Shown here in pieces: positions 1 to 9,198 of a stretch of DNA of 64,000 nt. The notes under the pieces are model-generated. The model was given only the letters and a program-made list of their open reading frames with translations. It was not told where the DNA came from and did no database searches. The stretch is taken from the NCBI RefSeq assembly GCF_011761495.1, contig NZ_JAASRU010000002.1, positions 1-64,000 of the forward strand, written 5' to 3'. Source of the stretch: Alkalibacillus almallahensis (GTDB taxonomy: Bacteria; Bacillota; Bacilli; Bacillales; Alkalibacillaceae). A program made the position numbers and the translations under genes. Position 1 is the stretch's first letter; every line of letters starts with the position of its first letter.

Positions 1-50
1 ATTGCATCATAAATATAAGGATATACAAGGCCAAATGGCATAAGTAAGGA

Positions 51-68
51 GTGCTCTTAAGAGAGCAC
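51..68. terminator. Short perfect hairpin, possibly the end of an upstream transcript
   Basis: Seven base pairs (GTGCTCT with AGAGCAC) close a TAAG loop. No T-run follows directly; the nearest is about 20 bases further on. It may end a gene outside the window or lie in the leader of the next gene. Nothing else was seen in the first 134 bases. Confidence 0.35.
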
Positions 69-134
69 CCCAACATTTGACTTAGAACCTTTTTTTATGT
101 TTAATTAAGGATTGATACTAGAAGGAGTGTTTAG

Positions 135-458
135 ATGACAGTACAACAAATCACAGAAGAAGCTCAATTAAATCAAGCTTTAAATCAAAATGAAGCTATT
201 TTATTAAAACATAGTTTAACATGTCCAATTAGTGCTGAGGCCAAAGGTCATGTTGAATCATTTGCTACTAATCATGAGATTCCAGCTTACATTATTCATA
301 TTCAAGAAAATCGAGATTTATCTAATCAAGTTGCTGAGGAACTTAATATAAAACATCAATCACCACAAGTATTTTATATTAAACAAGGCAATGTTGAATA
401 TCATACCTCTCACTTTGAGATTAAGGAAGACCAACTAGAGAATGTTGTACAAACATAA
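135..458 (+). CDS. brxC: Monothiol bacilliredoxin BrxC (YtxJ)
   Basis: A 107-residue thioredoxin-fold protein of the YtxJ family. It is expected to reduce bacillithiol mixed disulfides or act as a monothiol bacilliredoxin in the cytoplasm. The only cysteine is Cys30, in a TCPIS motif on a strand reading LLKHSLTCP, as in B. subtilis YtxJ. A QSPQV segment near residue 80 supplies the cis-proline typical of the fold. The start follows GAAGGAGTG at good spacing. It is a single gene converging on mntR, with a shared terminator. Family assignment is firm from the motif and length; the biochemical role comes from family knowledge. Confidence 0.88.
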   Translation: MTVQQITEEAQLNQALNQNEAILLKHSLTCPISAEAKGHVESFATNHEIPAYIIHIQENRDLSNQVAEELNIKHQSPQVFYIKQGNVEYHTSHFEIKEDQLENVVQT

Positions 459-494
459 TAAAGAGGCTCTCACAAAATGAGAGCCTCTTTATTA
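456..494. terminator. Bidirectional terminator between brxC and mntR
   Basis: A perfect 17-bp stem (456-472 with 478-494) encloses a 5-base loop. It contains the stop codons of both converging genes. A-rich and T-rich arms let it work for either strand. Confidence 0.9.
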
Positions 495-917
495 TTCTTT
501 GTTACTATTTCGTTTTTGGATGTCTTCTAATTGTTTTAAGCGTTCAGGGTCTTCTTGAAAGTATTCCAATAAATCCCCAATTCGGAAGATACTATTCCAG
601 CTTAAATGATGTTCTATTCCTTCCACTTCCTCGTAAATCTCGCCTTCTTCAACGCCAATTAGTTCAAGGAATTGTTCCAGTAATTCATGGCGATAGACAA
701 GCCGTTTACCGATTTTATTTCCTTTATCCGTCAAAACTAAGCCACGGTATTTCTCATAATGGATATAATCCTTCTCATCTAGTTTTTTAACCATTTTGGT
801 AACAGATGACGGGTGGACAGATAGTCGTTCAGCTATATCGGAAGCCCGAGCATATCCTTTTTGATCGATTAGTAAATAGATTTGTTCAATGTAATCTTCC
901 ATACTTGGAGTAGGCAT
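492..917 (-). CDS. mntR: Manganese-responsive transcriptional regulator MntR (DtxR family)
   Basis: A 141-residue DtxR/MntR-type repressor that binds DNA when loaded with Mn(II) and turns down manganese uptake genes. An N-terminal winged helix-turn-helix spans about residues 1-70, with recognition segment [10 protein letters not shown]. The metal ligands known from B. subtilis MntR are all present in order: Asp8, Glu11, His77, Glu99, Glu102 and His103. There is no C-terminal SH3 domain, which fits MntR rather than DtxR/IdeR. The start has a GGAGG about 7 bases upstream. It is a single gene with its own promoter-like sequence and an inverted repeat over it. Confidence 0.95.
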   Translation of the reverse strand: MPTPSMEDYIEQIYLLIDQKGYARASDIAERLSVHPSSVTKMVKKLDEKDYIHYEKYRGLVLTDKGNKIGKRLVYRHELLEQFLELIGVEEGEIYEEVEGIEHHLSWNSIFRIGDLLEYFQEDPERLKQLEDIQKRNSNKE

Positions 918-948
918 GTTGAACCTCCATGATTATTAATTAACTTCT

Positions 949-976
949 ATTTTAGCAAACAAAAGCCGTTTGCAAA
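949..976 (-). promoter_or_regulatory. Candidate mntR promoter with an overlapping inverted repeat
   Basis: On the minus strand TTTGCA (976-971) and TAAAAT (954-949) are 16 bases apart. The spacer and -35 contain the dyad GCAAAC-N7-GTTTGC (955-973). A dyad placed over a promoter is what an operator would look like. Which protein binds is not shown. Confidence 0.45.
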
Positions 977-1024
977 AGGTATATTGTCAGGTGCAATCGG
1001 TTTTTTTAGTTAATCTGCAACGGT

Positions 1025-3178
1025 TTAATACAGCTCACGAACAGAATCAAACCATTCAATTGATAGTTGATCACCATCTTGAATCGGCTCCGAGAATCCT
1101 ACTGGCTCTTGATTACGGTAGAGTTTGAAGCGTTTCCCTGAGATCTCAGAAACATTCAACTCTATAAAGCGGAATAAATCTTGAAAAATGAATGATTGTT
1201 GAACAGGTTCGTCTATCGTGATGATATCATTTGGATGAACCAATGTTTGTCGATCACACGCGACTCCGTTTGTTGTCATATTAAACGATGTAGGTTGTAA
1301 TTCTACAGGTTTGTTTTCGTAAAAGACAGTTATACCAGTTTTTGGTCCTTGATCTAAATGGGTTAATACATCATCAATCTGAATTGATTCATTGAGGGTA
1401 TAAGTTAGACGATCATGATGTTGGACCAGATTAGACAGCATCGTTTTTTGGTCGTTTTGAAAGACTGTCACCTGTTCGGGAAATATTTGCACAGTTTCGC
1501 CGTTAATATTGATATCGAAAGATTGGTTAATTTTTGATAAGTCTAGCTGTGTATGTTGTTCTAAAATATCATAAACTGTATGACGTGATTGATAAATGAC
1601 ATGATCACCATCATTTAATGGACTCGTTATATGAGCGTTCTCTTCATTCAATTGAATCGTCGGCTGAACTTGAATAGGTTGGTCGTGAATAGACACTGTT
1701 AGATGCTCAATTGGACCAGTTAATGTTTCAATGGTGTATTGTGGGGTTTTACCATCTTCTCCAGGGAATACTTCAATCTCATCACCGTGTTGAATGTGAT
1801 CTTGTAATGAAGCTACTTCTCCGTTAATTTTTATAGTTGGTGCTTCTCCATAAGTTCCTGGAAGAGTGACAGGCTTGTCATTAAATGTTATGAATAAGCC
1901 CATGCCAGGTTTGCCGTATAGTTTTTTGATTTCTAGGCCGGCCGCTAATAAGCAATCCCCAATCGTCAGTTGTTTCACATCGAATAAACGTACCATCCGT
2001 TGATTGACAGTGACACTAATATAATGGACAGGACTTTGCTTTGCTGCGATTGCTATTCCAATTGGCGTGACAAATTCAGGACTATGAGGAAGCTGTTCTT
2101 GTCCTTTAAGATTCTTGATTGCTTCAATATCTCTTACAGCTACTCGATTAGCAGGTAACTGTAATGTTTCAGCAATATGATCCGTCAGAGAAGGGGTTAA
2201 GCTACCACCACCGACTAACATGACAGCTTGTGGCGATTCTTTATTTAAACTGATAATTTGTTCGCAAATAGATCGAGATAAATTGCCGATGCTTGAGCTG
2301 ATTTGTTTGGTAACGTCATCAACTGAAACACTAGTTGTAAATCCTAGAATATCTTCTACTTCCATCATATTTTGATCAATTAATTGGCGTTTGGCTTGTT
2401 CAGCTTGGTGAAAGTCCAAAAGATATTCTTGACTGATCGCTTCGGTAATCTCATCACCAGCTTTTGGAACCATTCCATAAGCGAACACGGTACCGTCTTT
2501 AGTAATCGCAATATCGCTAGTACCAGCGCCAACATCAACTAAAGCGACATTGAGTTTTCTCATGGATTGAGGAATTAGCACTTGAATCGCTGCGATAGGC
2601 TCTAAAGTCAAGGCTTCCATCTCTAAGTCAGCACGCTGTAAAGCTGCTAATAGAGATTCTACAACGACTTTAGGTAGAAAGGTAGCAATAATATCAACTG
2701 TTGCTTCTTCGCCTTGTTGGTCGATTAAAGAGCCAATGTTTTGATCATCTAAATAATAATGCGTGACCGAGTAACCGACACAATAATACTGAGCGCTGTA
2801 GTTATCAGCTTGTTTTTCAGCAAGTTGATATTGGGCTTGTTGAACAGCTGCCAACTCTAAATGAAATATGTCTTCATTCGACATAATTGGTTGTTCAGCA
2901 ATACTGACACTAACGCGACTTTGTTCTGTTTTAAGCGCACGTCCAGCTGCAGCCACACAAACATGAGTCAAAGGACCATGTTTAGCTTCAAGCTCTTCTT
3001 TGACTGTTTTAATAACGTCTGAAACAGCCATTACATTATGTATTTGTCCATCCACCATGGATCGTTCCTTATGTTCATGCGATACCATATCGACTACATG
3101 ATAAACATCTTCTTCTTTTTCAAGAATAATACCGACGACACTACGTGTTCCAATATCTAAAGCAAATAATCGACTCAT
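1025..3178 (-). CDS. Large FtsA/MreB-type actin-fold protein with a C-terminal extension
   Basis: A 717-residue protein. The N-terminal half (to about 385) is an actin-like ATPase fold related to FtsA and PilM: LFALDIGTRSVVGI for phosphate 1, NVALVDVGAGTSDIAI for phosphate 2, and AVMLVGGGSLTPSLT for the adenosine loop. The remaining roughly 330 residues repeat short beta-rich units that end in turns such as HGDEIEVFPG, NDGDHVIY, HPNDIITI and QDGDQLSIEW, resembling beta-grasp modules. The longest frame opens at a GTG inside the ribosome-binding site. The ATG at 3178, 7-10 bases after AAGGAGGTG, is the better start. Similar long proteins are annotated as cell division protein FtsA in Bacillaceae; canonical FtsA is about 420 residues, so this is probably a paralog. 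Its function is not known to me. Confidence 0.75.
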   Translation of the reverse strand: MSRLFALDIGTRSVVGIILEKEEDVYHVVDMVSHEHKERSMVDGQIHNVMAVSDVIKTVKEELEAKHGPLTHVCVAAAGRALKTEQSRVSVSIAEQPIMSNEDIFHLELAAVQQAQYQLAEKQADNYSAQYYCVGYSVTHYYLDDQNIGSLIDQQGEEATVDIIATFLPKVVVESLLAALQRADLEMEALTLEPIAAIQVLIPQSMRKLNVALVDVGAGTSDIAITKDGTVFAYGMVPKAGDEITEAISQEYLLDFHQAEQAKRQLIDQNMMEVEDILGFTTSVSVDDVTKQISSSIGNLSRSICEQIISLNKESPQAVMLVGGGSLTPSLTDHIAETLQLPANRVAVRDIEAIKNLKGQEQLPHSPEFVTPIGIAIAAKQSPVHYISVTVNQRMVRLFDVKQLTIGDCLLAAGLEIKKLYGKPGMGLFITFNDKPVTLPGTYGEAPTIKINGEVASLQDHIQHGDEIEVFPGEDGKTPQYTIETLTGPIEHLTVSIHDQPIQVQPTIQLNEENAHITSPLNDGDHVIYQSRHTVYDILEQHTQLDLSKINQSFDININGETVQIFPEQVTVFQNDQKTMLSNLVQHHDRLTYTLNESIQIDDVLTHLDQGPKTGITVFYENKPVELQPTSFNMTTNGVACDRQTLVHPNDIITIDEPVQQSFIFQDLFRFIELNVSEISGKRFKLYRNQEPVGFSEPIQDGDQLSIEWFDSVRELY

Positions 3179-3255
3179 ACAGGTCACCTCCTTAAGTCTT
3201 TATAAGATCTATTCAAAAAATGTATGAAGTATTGTCTAGTATAAGACGACCTTTA

Positions 3256-3284
3256 ATGACATTTAGGCCGTGGTTCGATATAAT
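3256..3284 (+). promoter_or_regulatory. Predicted sigma-A promoter of aroA
   Basis: ATGACA at 3256-3261 and TATAAT at 3279-3284 are separated by 17 bases. This gives a 5' leader of about 100 bases before the aroA start. Confidence 0.6.
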
Positions 3285-3389
3285 GTGACTAGAAAACGAC
3301 AAAGATTATAAATATAAAACAATGAGATTAATTAAGGATAATGTACCATAAATATCACTTAATATAAACTGAAGCTGGAGGCAAGAACA

Positions 3390-4466
3390 ATGAATAATCA
3401 ATTAGATTCACTAAGAGAAGAACTTGATCAAGTTAATATACAATTGCTCGAACTCATTAATAAACGTGGTCAACTCGTCAAAGAACTCGGCGATATTAAG
3501 AAAGCTCAAGGGATGAAAGCTTATGACCCTGAACGAGAACGTGATATGTTAAACCACATCGTCGAGCAACATCAAGGGCCATTTGAGTATTCAACTATTG
3601 AACATTTATTTAAGGAAATCTTTAAAGCGGCAAAAGAATTACAGGAAGATGATTATCATAAGACATTACTCGTATCACGAGAGAAGCAGCCGACAGATAC
3701 GATTGTAGCCGTTGATGATCTTCACATTGGAAATAGCGAACAACAATTTGTGATGGGGCCTTGTTCAGTTGAATCGTTTGAGCAAGTTGACCAAGTAGCT
3801 GAAGTGGTGAAACAGCAAGGTATCCGTATATTAAGAGGAGGTGCTTTTAAGCCTCGTACATCACCTTATGATTTTCAAGGTTTAGGTGAAGAAGGTCTGA
3901 AAATCTTACGTGATGTGGGTGATCGCCACGGTTTAAAAGTTGTGAGTGAAATTACGCACCCTAATGATATCGCTTTAGGTGAGAAATATTTAGATATTAT
4001 TCAAATTGGTGCCCGTAATATGCAGAATTTCGATTTATTAAAAGAAGCTGGGAAAGCTAATGTTCCGATTATCTTAAAGCGTGGTTTAGCAGCAACGATT
4101 AATGAATTTTTAAATGCTGCTGAATACATTGTCTCGCAAGGGAACCCTAATATTATCTTGTGTGAACGTGGTATTAGAACTTATGAAACAGCTACACGCA
4201 ACACACTCGATATTACCGCTGTGCCAGTACTTAAACGTGAAACGCACTTACCAGTGATGGTAGATGTCACGCATTCGACGGGTAGACGTGATTTATTATT
4301 ACCAGCAGCCAAAGCAGCATTAGCAATTGGTGCTGACGGGATTATGGCAGAGGTACATCCTGATCCAGCTGTCGCATTATCTGATTCACAACAACAGATG
4401 GACTTGCCAACATTCGAGCATTTTATCCAGAACCTAAGACAGCCAACCCTGCTAACTCATGACTAA
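3390..4466 (+). CDS. aroA: Bifunctional chorismate mutase / DAHP synthase AroA(G)
   Basis: A 358-residue enzyme, the same length as B. subtilis AroA. Residues about 1-85 form an AroQ-type chorismate mutase domain ([19 protein letters not shown], then [10 protein letters not shown]). Residues about 105-345 form a type I-beta KDO8P/DAHP synthase barrel, with [54 protein letters not shown] and [12 protein letters not shown]. It condenses PEP and erythrose 4-phosphate at the entry to the shikimate pathway. The regulatory mutase domain is known in the family to give feedback inhibition by chorismate or prephenate. GGAGGC lies upstream of the ATG. ccpA follows about 210 bases on, as in B. subtilis. 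Confidence 0.95.
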   Translation: MNNQLDSLREELDQVNIQLLELINKRGQLVKELGDIKKAQGMKAYDPERERDMLNHIVEQHQGPFEYSTIEHLFKEIFKAAKELQEDDYHKTLLVSREKQPTDTIVAVDDLHIGNSEQQFVMGPCSVESFEQVDQVAEVVKQQGIRILRGGAFKPRTSPYDFQGLGEEGLKILRDVGDRHGLKVVSEITHPNDIALGEKYLDIIQIGARNMQNFDLLKEAGKANVPIILKRGLAATINEFLNAAEYIVSQGNPNIILCERGIRTYETATRNTLDITAVPVLKRETHLPVMVDVTHSTGRRDLLLPAAKAALAIGADGIMAEVHPDPAVALSDSQQQMDLPTFEHFIQNLRQPTLLTHD

Positions 4467-4600
4467 ATTGTAAAATCTTTAGCATGCTGTTGCGATAGAG
4501 CGAAATTTGTCTTATGCTTAAAATTATTATTGAAATAATTTAAATATTTTCTTGATTTGCGCTTTATATTGCAATTCAAGTGTTGTCGATTATGATAAAT

Positions 4601-4638
4601 CTCACATGCCTATTAGTTATTGAGACTAATAATGTGGG
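4601..4638 (+). promoter_or_regulatory. Stem-loop in the ccpA 5' region
   Basis: Two stacked 7-bp helices (TATTAGT with ACTAATA, then CTCACAT with ATGTGGG including one G-T pair) flank a 3-base bulge and a 7-base loop. No T-run follows. It ends about 40 bases before the ccpA start. It could be an operator dyad or a leader structure. Confidence 0.4.
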
Positions 4639-4677
4639 CTTAGAAGGAAAGTAACCTGTAATAAGGAGTCGTTGACT

Positions 4678-5679
4678 ATGGGTGTAACTATTTATGATGT
4701 AGCAAAAGAAGCAAATGTCTCAATGGCGACCGTTTCTCGTGTGATTAACGGGAATACCAATGTAAAACCAGCTACGAGACAAAAAGTATTGAATGCAATC
4801 GAGGAATTAGGTTTTAGGCCAAATGCGGTTGCGCGAGGTTTAGCTAGCCGAAAAACAACATCAGTAGGTGTCATTATCCCAGACATTTCGAATTTGTTTT
4901 TTGCAGAACTAGCAAGAGGTATTGAGGATATTGCCTCAATGTATAAATATCATATTATTTTGAGTAGCTCTGATCAGCAACAAAATAAAGAGCTAGACTT
5001 GTTAGATAATATGTTAGAAAAACAAGTAGACGGAGTCATTTTTATGGGCTCTTCAGTAACAAGTGAGCATATTGAAGCGTTTAGCCAAGCTAATGTCCCG
5101 GTGATCCTAGCAGCCACAGTAGATGATAGCCACACGTTACCTTCTGTTAATATTGATTATTATGAAGCGATGAAAGATGCCGTTATTCACTTAAGTCAAC
5201 AAATTGATAAAGAAGCGATTGGGTTTGTTACGTCTCCTTTAAACGCTAAGATTAATGAAATGAAACGTCAAGGCTATTTAGATGCTATTAAAGAAAGTGG
5301 TTTACCATTCAATGAAGAATACGTCTATCCAGGAGATGACAGTTACCAGTCTGGTATTGATGCCGCGAATTATTTCTTAAATCAATCGAATCCCCCTAAG
5401 GCAATTATTACATCTTCAGATGAAATGGCACTAGGGGTCGTTCACGGTGCACAGGATTACGGCATAAAAGTGCCAGATGATTTAAATGTTGTTGGTTTTG
5501 ATAATACGCGTTTAGCTAATATGGTCAGACCAACCTTAACCAGTGTATTACAACCGATGTATGATATCGGGGCCGTCTCAATGCGTTTATTAACGAAATT
5601 ACTTCGCGGGGAAGAAATTGAAGAAGAACAAGTCACTTTACCTCATCGAATTGTTGTTAGAGACTCAACAAAAAACTAA
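4678..5679 (+). CDS. ccpA: Catabolite control protein A, CcpA (LacI family)
   Basis: A 333-residue LacI/GalR regulator; B. subtilis CcpA has 334. The N-terminal helix-turn-helix reads [20 protein letters not shown], followed by a hinge helix with [14 protein letters not shown] periplasmic-binding-protein-like core follows, with the CcpA signature [20 protein letters not shown]. With HPr-Ser-P it binds cre sites and governs carbon catabolite repression and activation. The longest frame opens at a TTG at 4672, but AAGGAG is 9 bases before the ATG at 4678, and that gives the family N-terminus. It sits between aroA and motPS exactly as in B. subtilis. Confidence 0.97.
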   Translation: MGVTIYDVAKEANVSMATVSRVINGNTNVKPATRQKVLNAIEELGFRPNAVARGLASRKTTSVGVIIPDISNLFFAELARGIEDIASMYKYHIILSSSDQQQNKELDLLDNMLEKQVDGVIFMGSSVTSEHIEAFSQANVPVILAATVDDSHTLPSVNIDYYEAMKDAVIHLSQQIDKEAIGFVTSPLNAKINEMKRQGYLDAIKESGLPFNEEYVYPGDDSYQSGIDAANYFLNQSNPPKAIITSSDEMALGVVHGAQDYGIKVPDDLNVVGFDNTRLANMVRPTLTSVLQPMYDIGAVSMRLLTKLLRGEEIEEEQVTLPHRIVVRDSTKN

Positions 5680-5732
5680 ACCTGACGATATAGTTCATAG
5701 GTAGGCTTATATAGAAGTAGGGTGAGAGAGAG

Positions 5733-6542
5733 ATGAAAAAAAGTGACATACTAACACCAGTCGGCATTGGTCTTGGTGCGACAATGCTTTTGCTAGGCAT
5801 TTATTTTAATGATGGCTTCGGTGGTGTAACATCATTTATTCAAATTAGCTCCATGATTGTTGTGATTGGTGGTTTAACAGGTGCATTATTTGTTAACTTT
5901 AACTTAGCAGAAATGAAATTAAGTTTAAGGGTTTTTAAAGAATCGTTTCGAGACGATGATTATAATTTAAGAGAACTAATACAATTATTTATATCATTAT
6001 CAGAAAAAGCGAGACGTGAAGGACTCCTGGCATTAGAGAGTGAAGTTGAAGAATTGAATGATCCCTTTATTAAAAAGGGGATTTATCTAGCTATTGATGG
6101 CATTGAACCTGAAGTCATTAATGATATTATGAATGCTGAAATTGCTGCGACTGAAGAACGTCATAGCAAGGGACGTTCGATTATAGAAAAAGCTGGTGAA
6201 TATGCGCCTGCTTGGGGAATGATTGGTACACTAATTGGTTTAATCTTGATGTTAAATCAACTGAATAATCCAGAAACACTTGGACCAAGTATGGCAGTGG
6301 CATTATTAACGACTTTCTATGGCATGGTTCTTGCGAATCTTGTGTTCTTACCTATAGCAGGTAAATTAGTTTCACGAACGGAAGAAGAAATTTTTATGAA
6401 ACAAGTCGTTGTTGAAGGTGTGATCGGCGTTCAGTCTGGTCAGAATCCGAAAATTCTTGAGGAGAAACTAAGTGCTTTCTTACCTGCTGAAACAACGAAA
6501 GATGATCAAGAGGAGGAAGACCAGAAAGAGGAGGTAACATGA
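5733..6542 (+). CDS. motP: Flagellar stator subunit MotP
   Basis: A 269-residue MotA/ExbB-family protein with four membrane helices near residues 8-25, 35-55, 159-175 and 185-210, and a large cytoplasmic loop between helices 2 and 3. Helix 3 carries APAWGMIGTLIGL. The cytoplasmic tail is rich in Glu and Asp. In Bacillus the MotPS pair next to ccpA is a sodium-driven stator, distinct from the proton-driven MotAB. Sodium use here is inferred from locus and family. The stop overlaps the motS start by 4 bases, indicating translational coupling. The AGAGAGAG upstream is a modest ribosome-binding site. Confidence 0.92.
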   Translation: MKKSDILTPVGIGLGATMLLLGIYFNDGFGGVTSFIQISSMIVVIGGLTGALFVNFNLAEMKLSLRVFKESFRDDDYNLRELIQLFISLSEKARREGLLALESEVEELNDPFIKKGIYLAIDGIEPEVINDIMNAEIAATEERHSKGRSIIEKAGEYAPAWGMIGTLIGLILMLNQLNNPETLGPSMAVALLTTFYGMVLANLVFLPIAGKLVSRTEEEIFMKQVVVEGVIGVQSGQNPKILEEKLSAFLPAETTKDDQEEEDQKEEVT

Positions 6543-7318
6543 AGCCAAAAAATAAAAAGCAGCCAAAACGTAGTGCTCCGCTTTGGATGGTTACATATTC
6601 AGATATGATGACATTGATTCTCGTATTCTTTATTTTGTTGTTTTCGATGTCTCAGATTGATGCAACGAAGTTTAATGCAGTCGCTGAATCATATCGCCAA
6701 AATGTTATTTTCGACTTTATGCCTTCACCGATTGAAGAAGAGAACCCAACTGATTTTGAGGAAGAAAGTGAAACGGACGGGGAGAATGATTCTGAAGATG
6801 AATCTCAACCAAATCAGGAACCCAGTCAAGATATAACAGCCGAGGAAGATCAGCAGAATCTAGATGAAATATATGAAGAAATTCAGGCCTACCTAGATGA
6901 GAATGAGTTAAATGATATGATTTCCGCTAATCAAACGGATCAAGGCGTTGTGCTTGTCTTACAAGAACGTGTGTTATTTGAAACGGGTGAAGCGGAGTTA
7001 ATCGAGGATTTCCAACCATTTTTAGATCAATTAGCTTTACTGTTAGGGAATATGCCTAATAATGTTGAAGTTGAGGGCCATACGGATGATCGCCCGATTA
7101 ATACATACCGATATCCTTCCAACTGGGAATTATCGACGGCAAGAGCTAGTAGTGTGATTCGATATTTTATTGAAGAACATTCATTAGATCCAACACGCTT
7201 TGAAGCGACGGGATATGCTGAATATCGTCCTGTTTCAGATAATAATTCCGAAGACAATTTACAACGCAATCGTCGGGTAGAAATGGTGATCCTAGAATTA
7301 GATCAAGGTTCATCCTAA
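6539..7318 (+). CDS. motS: Flagellar stator subunit MotS
   Basis: A 259-residue MotB-type protein. A short basic N-terminus precedes one membrane helix (about 16-36) that holds the essential ion-binding aspartate, Asp22, in YSDMMTL. A linker at roughly residues 65-115 is crowded with Glu, Asp, Gln and Asn. The C-terminal OmpA-like peptidoglycan-binding domain (about 130-255) shows VEGHTDDRPIN and NWELSTARASSVIRYF. It anchors the stator to the cell wall. It overlaps motP by 4 bases with GAGGTAAC as ribosome-binding site. The very acidic linker fits a salty or alkaline habitat, which is inference. Confidence 0.93.
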   Translation: MKPKNKKQPKRSAPLWMVTYSDMMTLILVFFILLFSMSQIDATKFNAVAESYRQNVIFDFMPSPIEEENPTDFEEESETDGENDSEDESQPNQEPSQDITAEEDQQNLDEIYEEIQAYLDENELNDMISANQTDQGVVLVLQERVLFETGEAELIEDFQPFLDQLALLLGNMPNNVEVEGHTDDRPINTYRYPSNWELSTARASSVIRYFIEEHSLDPTRFEATGYAEYRPVSDNNSEDNLQRNRRVEMVILELDQGSS

Positions 7319-7320
7319 TA

Positions 7321-7365
7321 AAAAGCCTAATGGAGACTAATAATAGTTATCTCCATTAGGCTTTT
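7321..7365. terminator. Bidirectional terminator between motS and acuC
   Basis: A 16-bp stem (7321-7336 with 7350-7365) encloses a 13-base loop, with A and T runs at the two ends. Confidence 0.9.
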
Positions 7366-7366
7366 T

Positions 7367-8539
7367 TCACATCATATAATTACGGTCGTTGAGGATTGGT
7401 TGTAATAATTTTTGTACGAGAATGCTATTTTTCTCGGTTATTTCTTCTTTTCTTGGGATTGGTTTATAAATATCATCTTTGTCATGCCATGTTGTAGGAA
7501 GTGTAACTGGACTTTCTGATTGAAAGCGCTCAAGCCATGAAGCTGGTATGTCGCCTTCAAATGGTTCTCCTTGACTAGCAACAGCCCATAACTGTGACCA
7601 AGCACGAGGCACCACACGCCAAATATCATAGCCACCACCACCTAAAGCAACCCATTTACCCTGACAATAAGTATCTGCAACAGATTGGGCTAATTTAGGG
7701 ATCTCCTCATAAATCTTCATCGTACAGGCCAAATGGGATAATGGATCAAGAACATGCGCATCAGCTCCATTTTGAGTCACGATAATATCTGGATTAAAAT
7801 GCTCTGCGACATTGAATAAAGTCTTTTGATAAGCATCTAAAAATGACTCATCTTCCGTAAAAGCATCAATCGGAACATTAAACGAAGTGCCATAACCATC
7901 ATTGTGCCCACGTTCGTTTATATTACCTGTGCCCGGAAATAAATAACGACCTGTTTCATGGATCGAAAGGGTACAAACATTAGGGTCATCGTAAAATATC
8001 CATTGGACACCATCGCCATGATGTGCATCTGTATCAACATATAATACATTATAATCATAATGCTTTCTAATATACTGAATGGCTATCGCTGCATCATTAT
8101 AAATACAAAAGCCAGATGCTTTACGGCGAAAACCATGGTGTAATCCTCCACCGAGATTAACGACAGTATTGTAAGAACCATTTAAGACATGATCGACGGC
8201 ACTTAATGTACCACCAACTAATTGGCTCGCTGCAAGATGCATGTCTTGAAAGGCAGGTGTATCCTCAGTCCCAATTCCAAACTCAATTGTTTCCTCTTCT
8301 TTTAATTCATTTCGACCTGCTCGTTTAACCGCATCAATATATTTAGGGTCATGAACTAAAGCGATTTCAGAATCAGTTGCAATACGAGGTGTGATAATTT
8401 GATCATCACTAATTGCTTTCATGTCTTTAAGTAATTCGTAAGTTAATTCAACACGTTTTTGATTAAAGGGATGTTGTTCACCAAAATTGTAGTTTTGAAA
8501 CGTATCTGTATAGATGAATCCTGCTTGTCGTCGTGTCAT
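7367..8539 (-). CDS. acuC: AcuC, class I/II-type protein deacetylase
   Basis: A 390-residue zinc-dependent deacetylase of the histone-deacetylase/acetoin-utilization family. Visible active-site elements are GGGLHHGFRRKASGFCIYND (His134-His135), the metal-ligand stretch VDTDAHHGDG (Asp171, His173), and TQNGADAH with a further metal Asp. In B. subtilis AcuC removes the acetyl group that AcuA places on acetyl-CoA synthetase. It is the last gene of an acuA-acuB-acuC operon; its ATG overlaps the acuB stop by 4 bases. It ends at a terminator shared with motS. Confidence 0.95.
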   Translation of the reverse strand: MTRRQAGFIYTDTFQNYNFGEQHPFNQKRVELTYELLKDMKAISDDQIITPRIATDSEIALVHDPKYIDAVKRAGRNELKEEETIEFGIGTEDTPAFQDMHLAASQLVGGTLSAVDHVLNGSYNTVVNLGGGLHHGFRRKASGFCIYNDAAIAIQYIRKHYDYNVLYVDTDAHHGDGVQWIFYDDPNVCTLSIHETGRYLFPGTGNINERGHNDGYGTSFNVPIDAFTEDESFLDAYQKTLFNVAEHFNPDIIVTQNGADAHVLDPLSHLACTMKIYEEIPKLAQSVADTYCQGKWVALGGGGYDIWRVVPRAWSQLWAVASQGEPFEGDIPASWLERFQSESPVTLPTTWHDKDDIYKPIPRKEEITEKNSILVQKLLQPILNDRNYMM

Positions 8540-9183
8540 TTTGATAACCCCGGAATATTAGGCCAAATAACTTCATAACCGTGTTGTTTTAGTTCATCAA
8601 TTAATGGCATCGGATTCATCGTTTGAATTCTTAAGACAATAATTTTCTGAGTATAGCTATCTTGATAAGGATAGACATAGACAGAAGAAATATTTGTATT
8701 TCGATCACTAACAATCTTGGTGACTTGTGGTAAAACACCTACTTTGTTCGGCACTTTTATTTCAATCTGAGAACTTTGTTCATGAATGCCTGTAAGCTGA
8801 ATTAAGCGATATAGTAAGTCCTTCTCTGTTACAATTCCGACCAGTTGGTTATTTTTCGTCACTGGGACACAAGCAATCTCATGATCATAAAAAATTGATG
8901 CAATATCTTCGATGAAATCTAGCGGATGAACGGTAATGACAGGGGAAGTCATGATAGACGATATATCATGTTTTAAGATTTGATAATTTTGTTCAGGTTC
9001 TAAGATAGATGGTGTTGCATCTCGAACATCTCTGTCCGATAAAATACCAACGACTTGGTCATTTTCGTCCACAATTGGGATATGTCGGATGGTATGTTCA
9101 TTTAATAGTGCTAAGGCCTCTTCAATTAAGTCACTAGGGCTTAATTTGACCGTGGGTTTTGACATAATTTCTTCTACTAACAT
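8536..9183 (-). CDS. acuB: AcuB, CBS-pair and ACT-domain protein
   Basis: A 215-residue protein. Two CBS motifs (about residues 7-60 and 77-130) show LNEHTIRHIPIVDENDQVVG and DHEIACVPVTKNNQLVG. An ACT-like domain follows (about 140-210), starting IEIKVPNKVGVLPQVTKIV. Such pairs usually bind adenine nucleotides. AcuB is needed for growth on acetoin or acetate in B. subtilis, but its exact role is not settled. It is the middle gene of the acu operon, 15 bases after acuA and overlapping acuC. Confidence 0.93.
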   Translation of the reverse strand: MLVEEIMSKPTVKLSPSDLIEEALALLNEHTIRHIPIVDENDQVVGILSDRDVRDATPSILEPEQNYQILKHDISSIMTSPVITVHPLDFIEDIASIFYDHEIACVPVTKNNQLVGIVTEKDLLYRLIQLTGIHEQSSQIEIKVPNKVGVLPQVTKIVSDRNTNISSVYVYPYQDSYTQKIIVLRIQTMNPMPLIDELKQHGYEVIWPNIPGLSK

Positions 9184-9198
9184 CGTCTCACCTCATTT

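Noticed and set aside
7517-7531. A cre-like sequence TTGAAAGCGCTCAA inside acuC
   Set aside because: It matches the CcpA cre only over the left half and lies deep in the coding region of the last operon gene.
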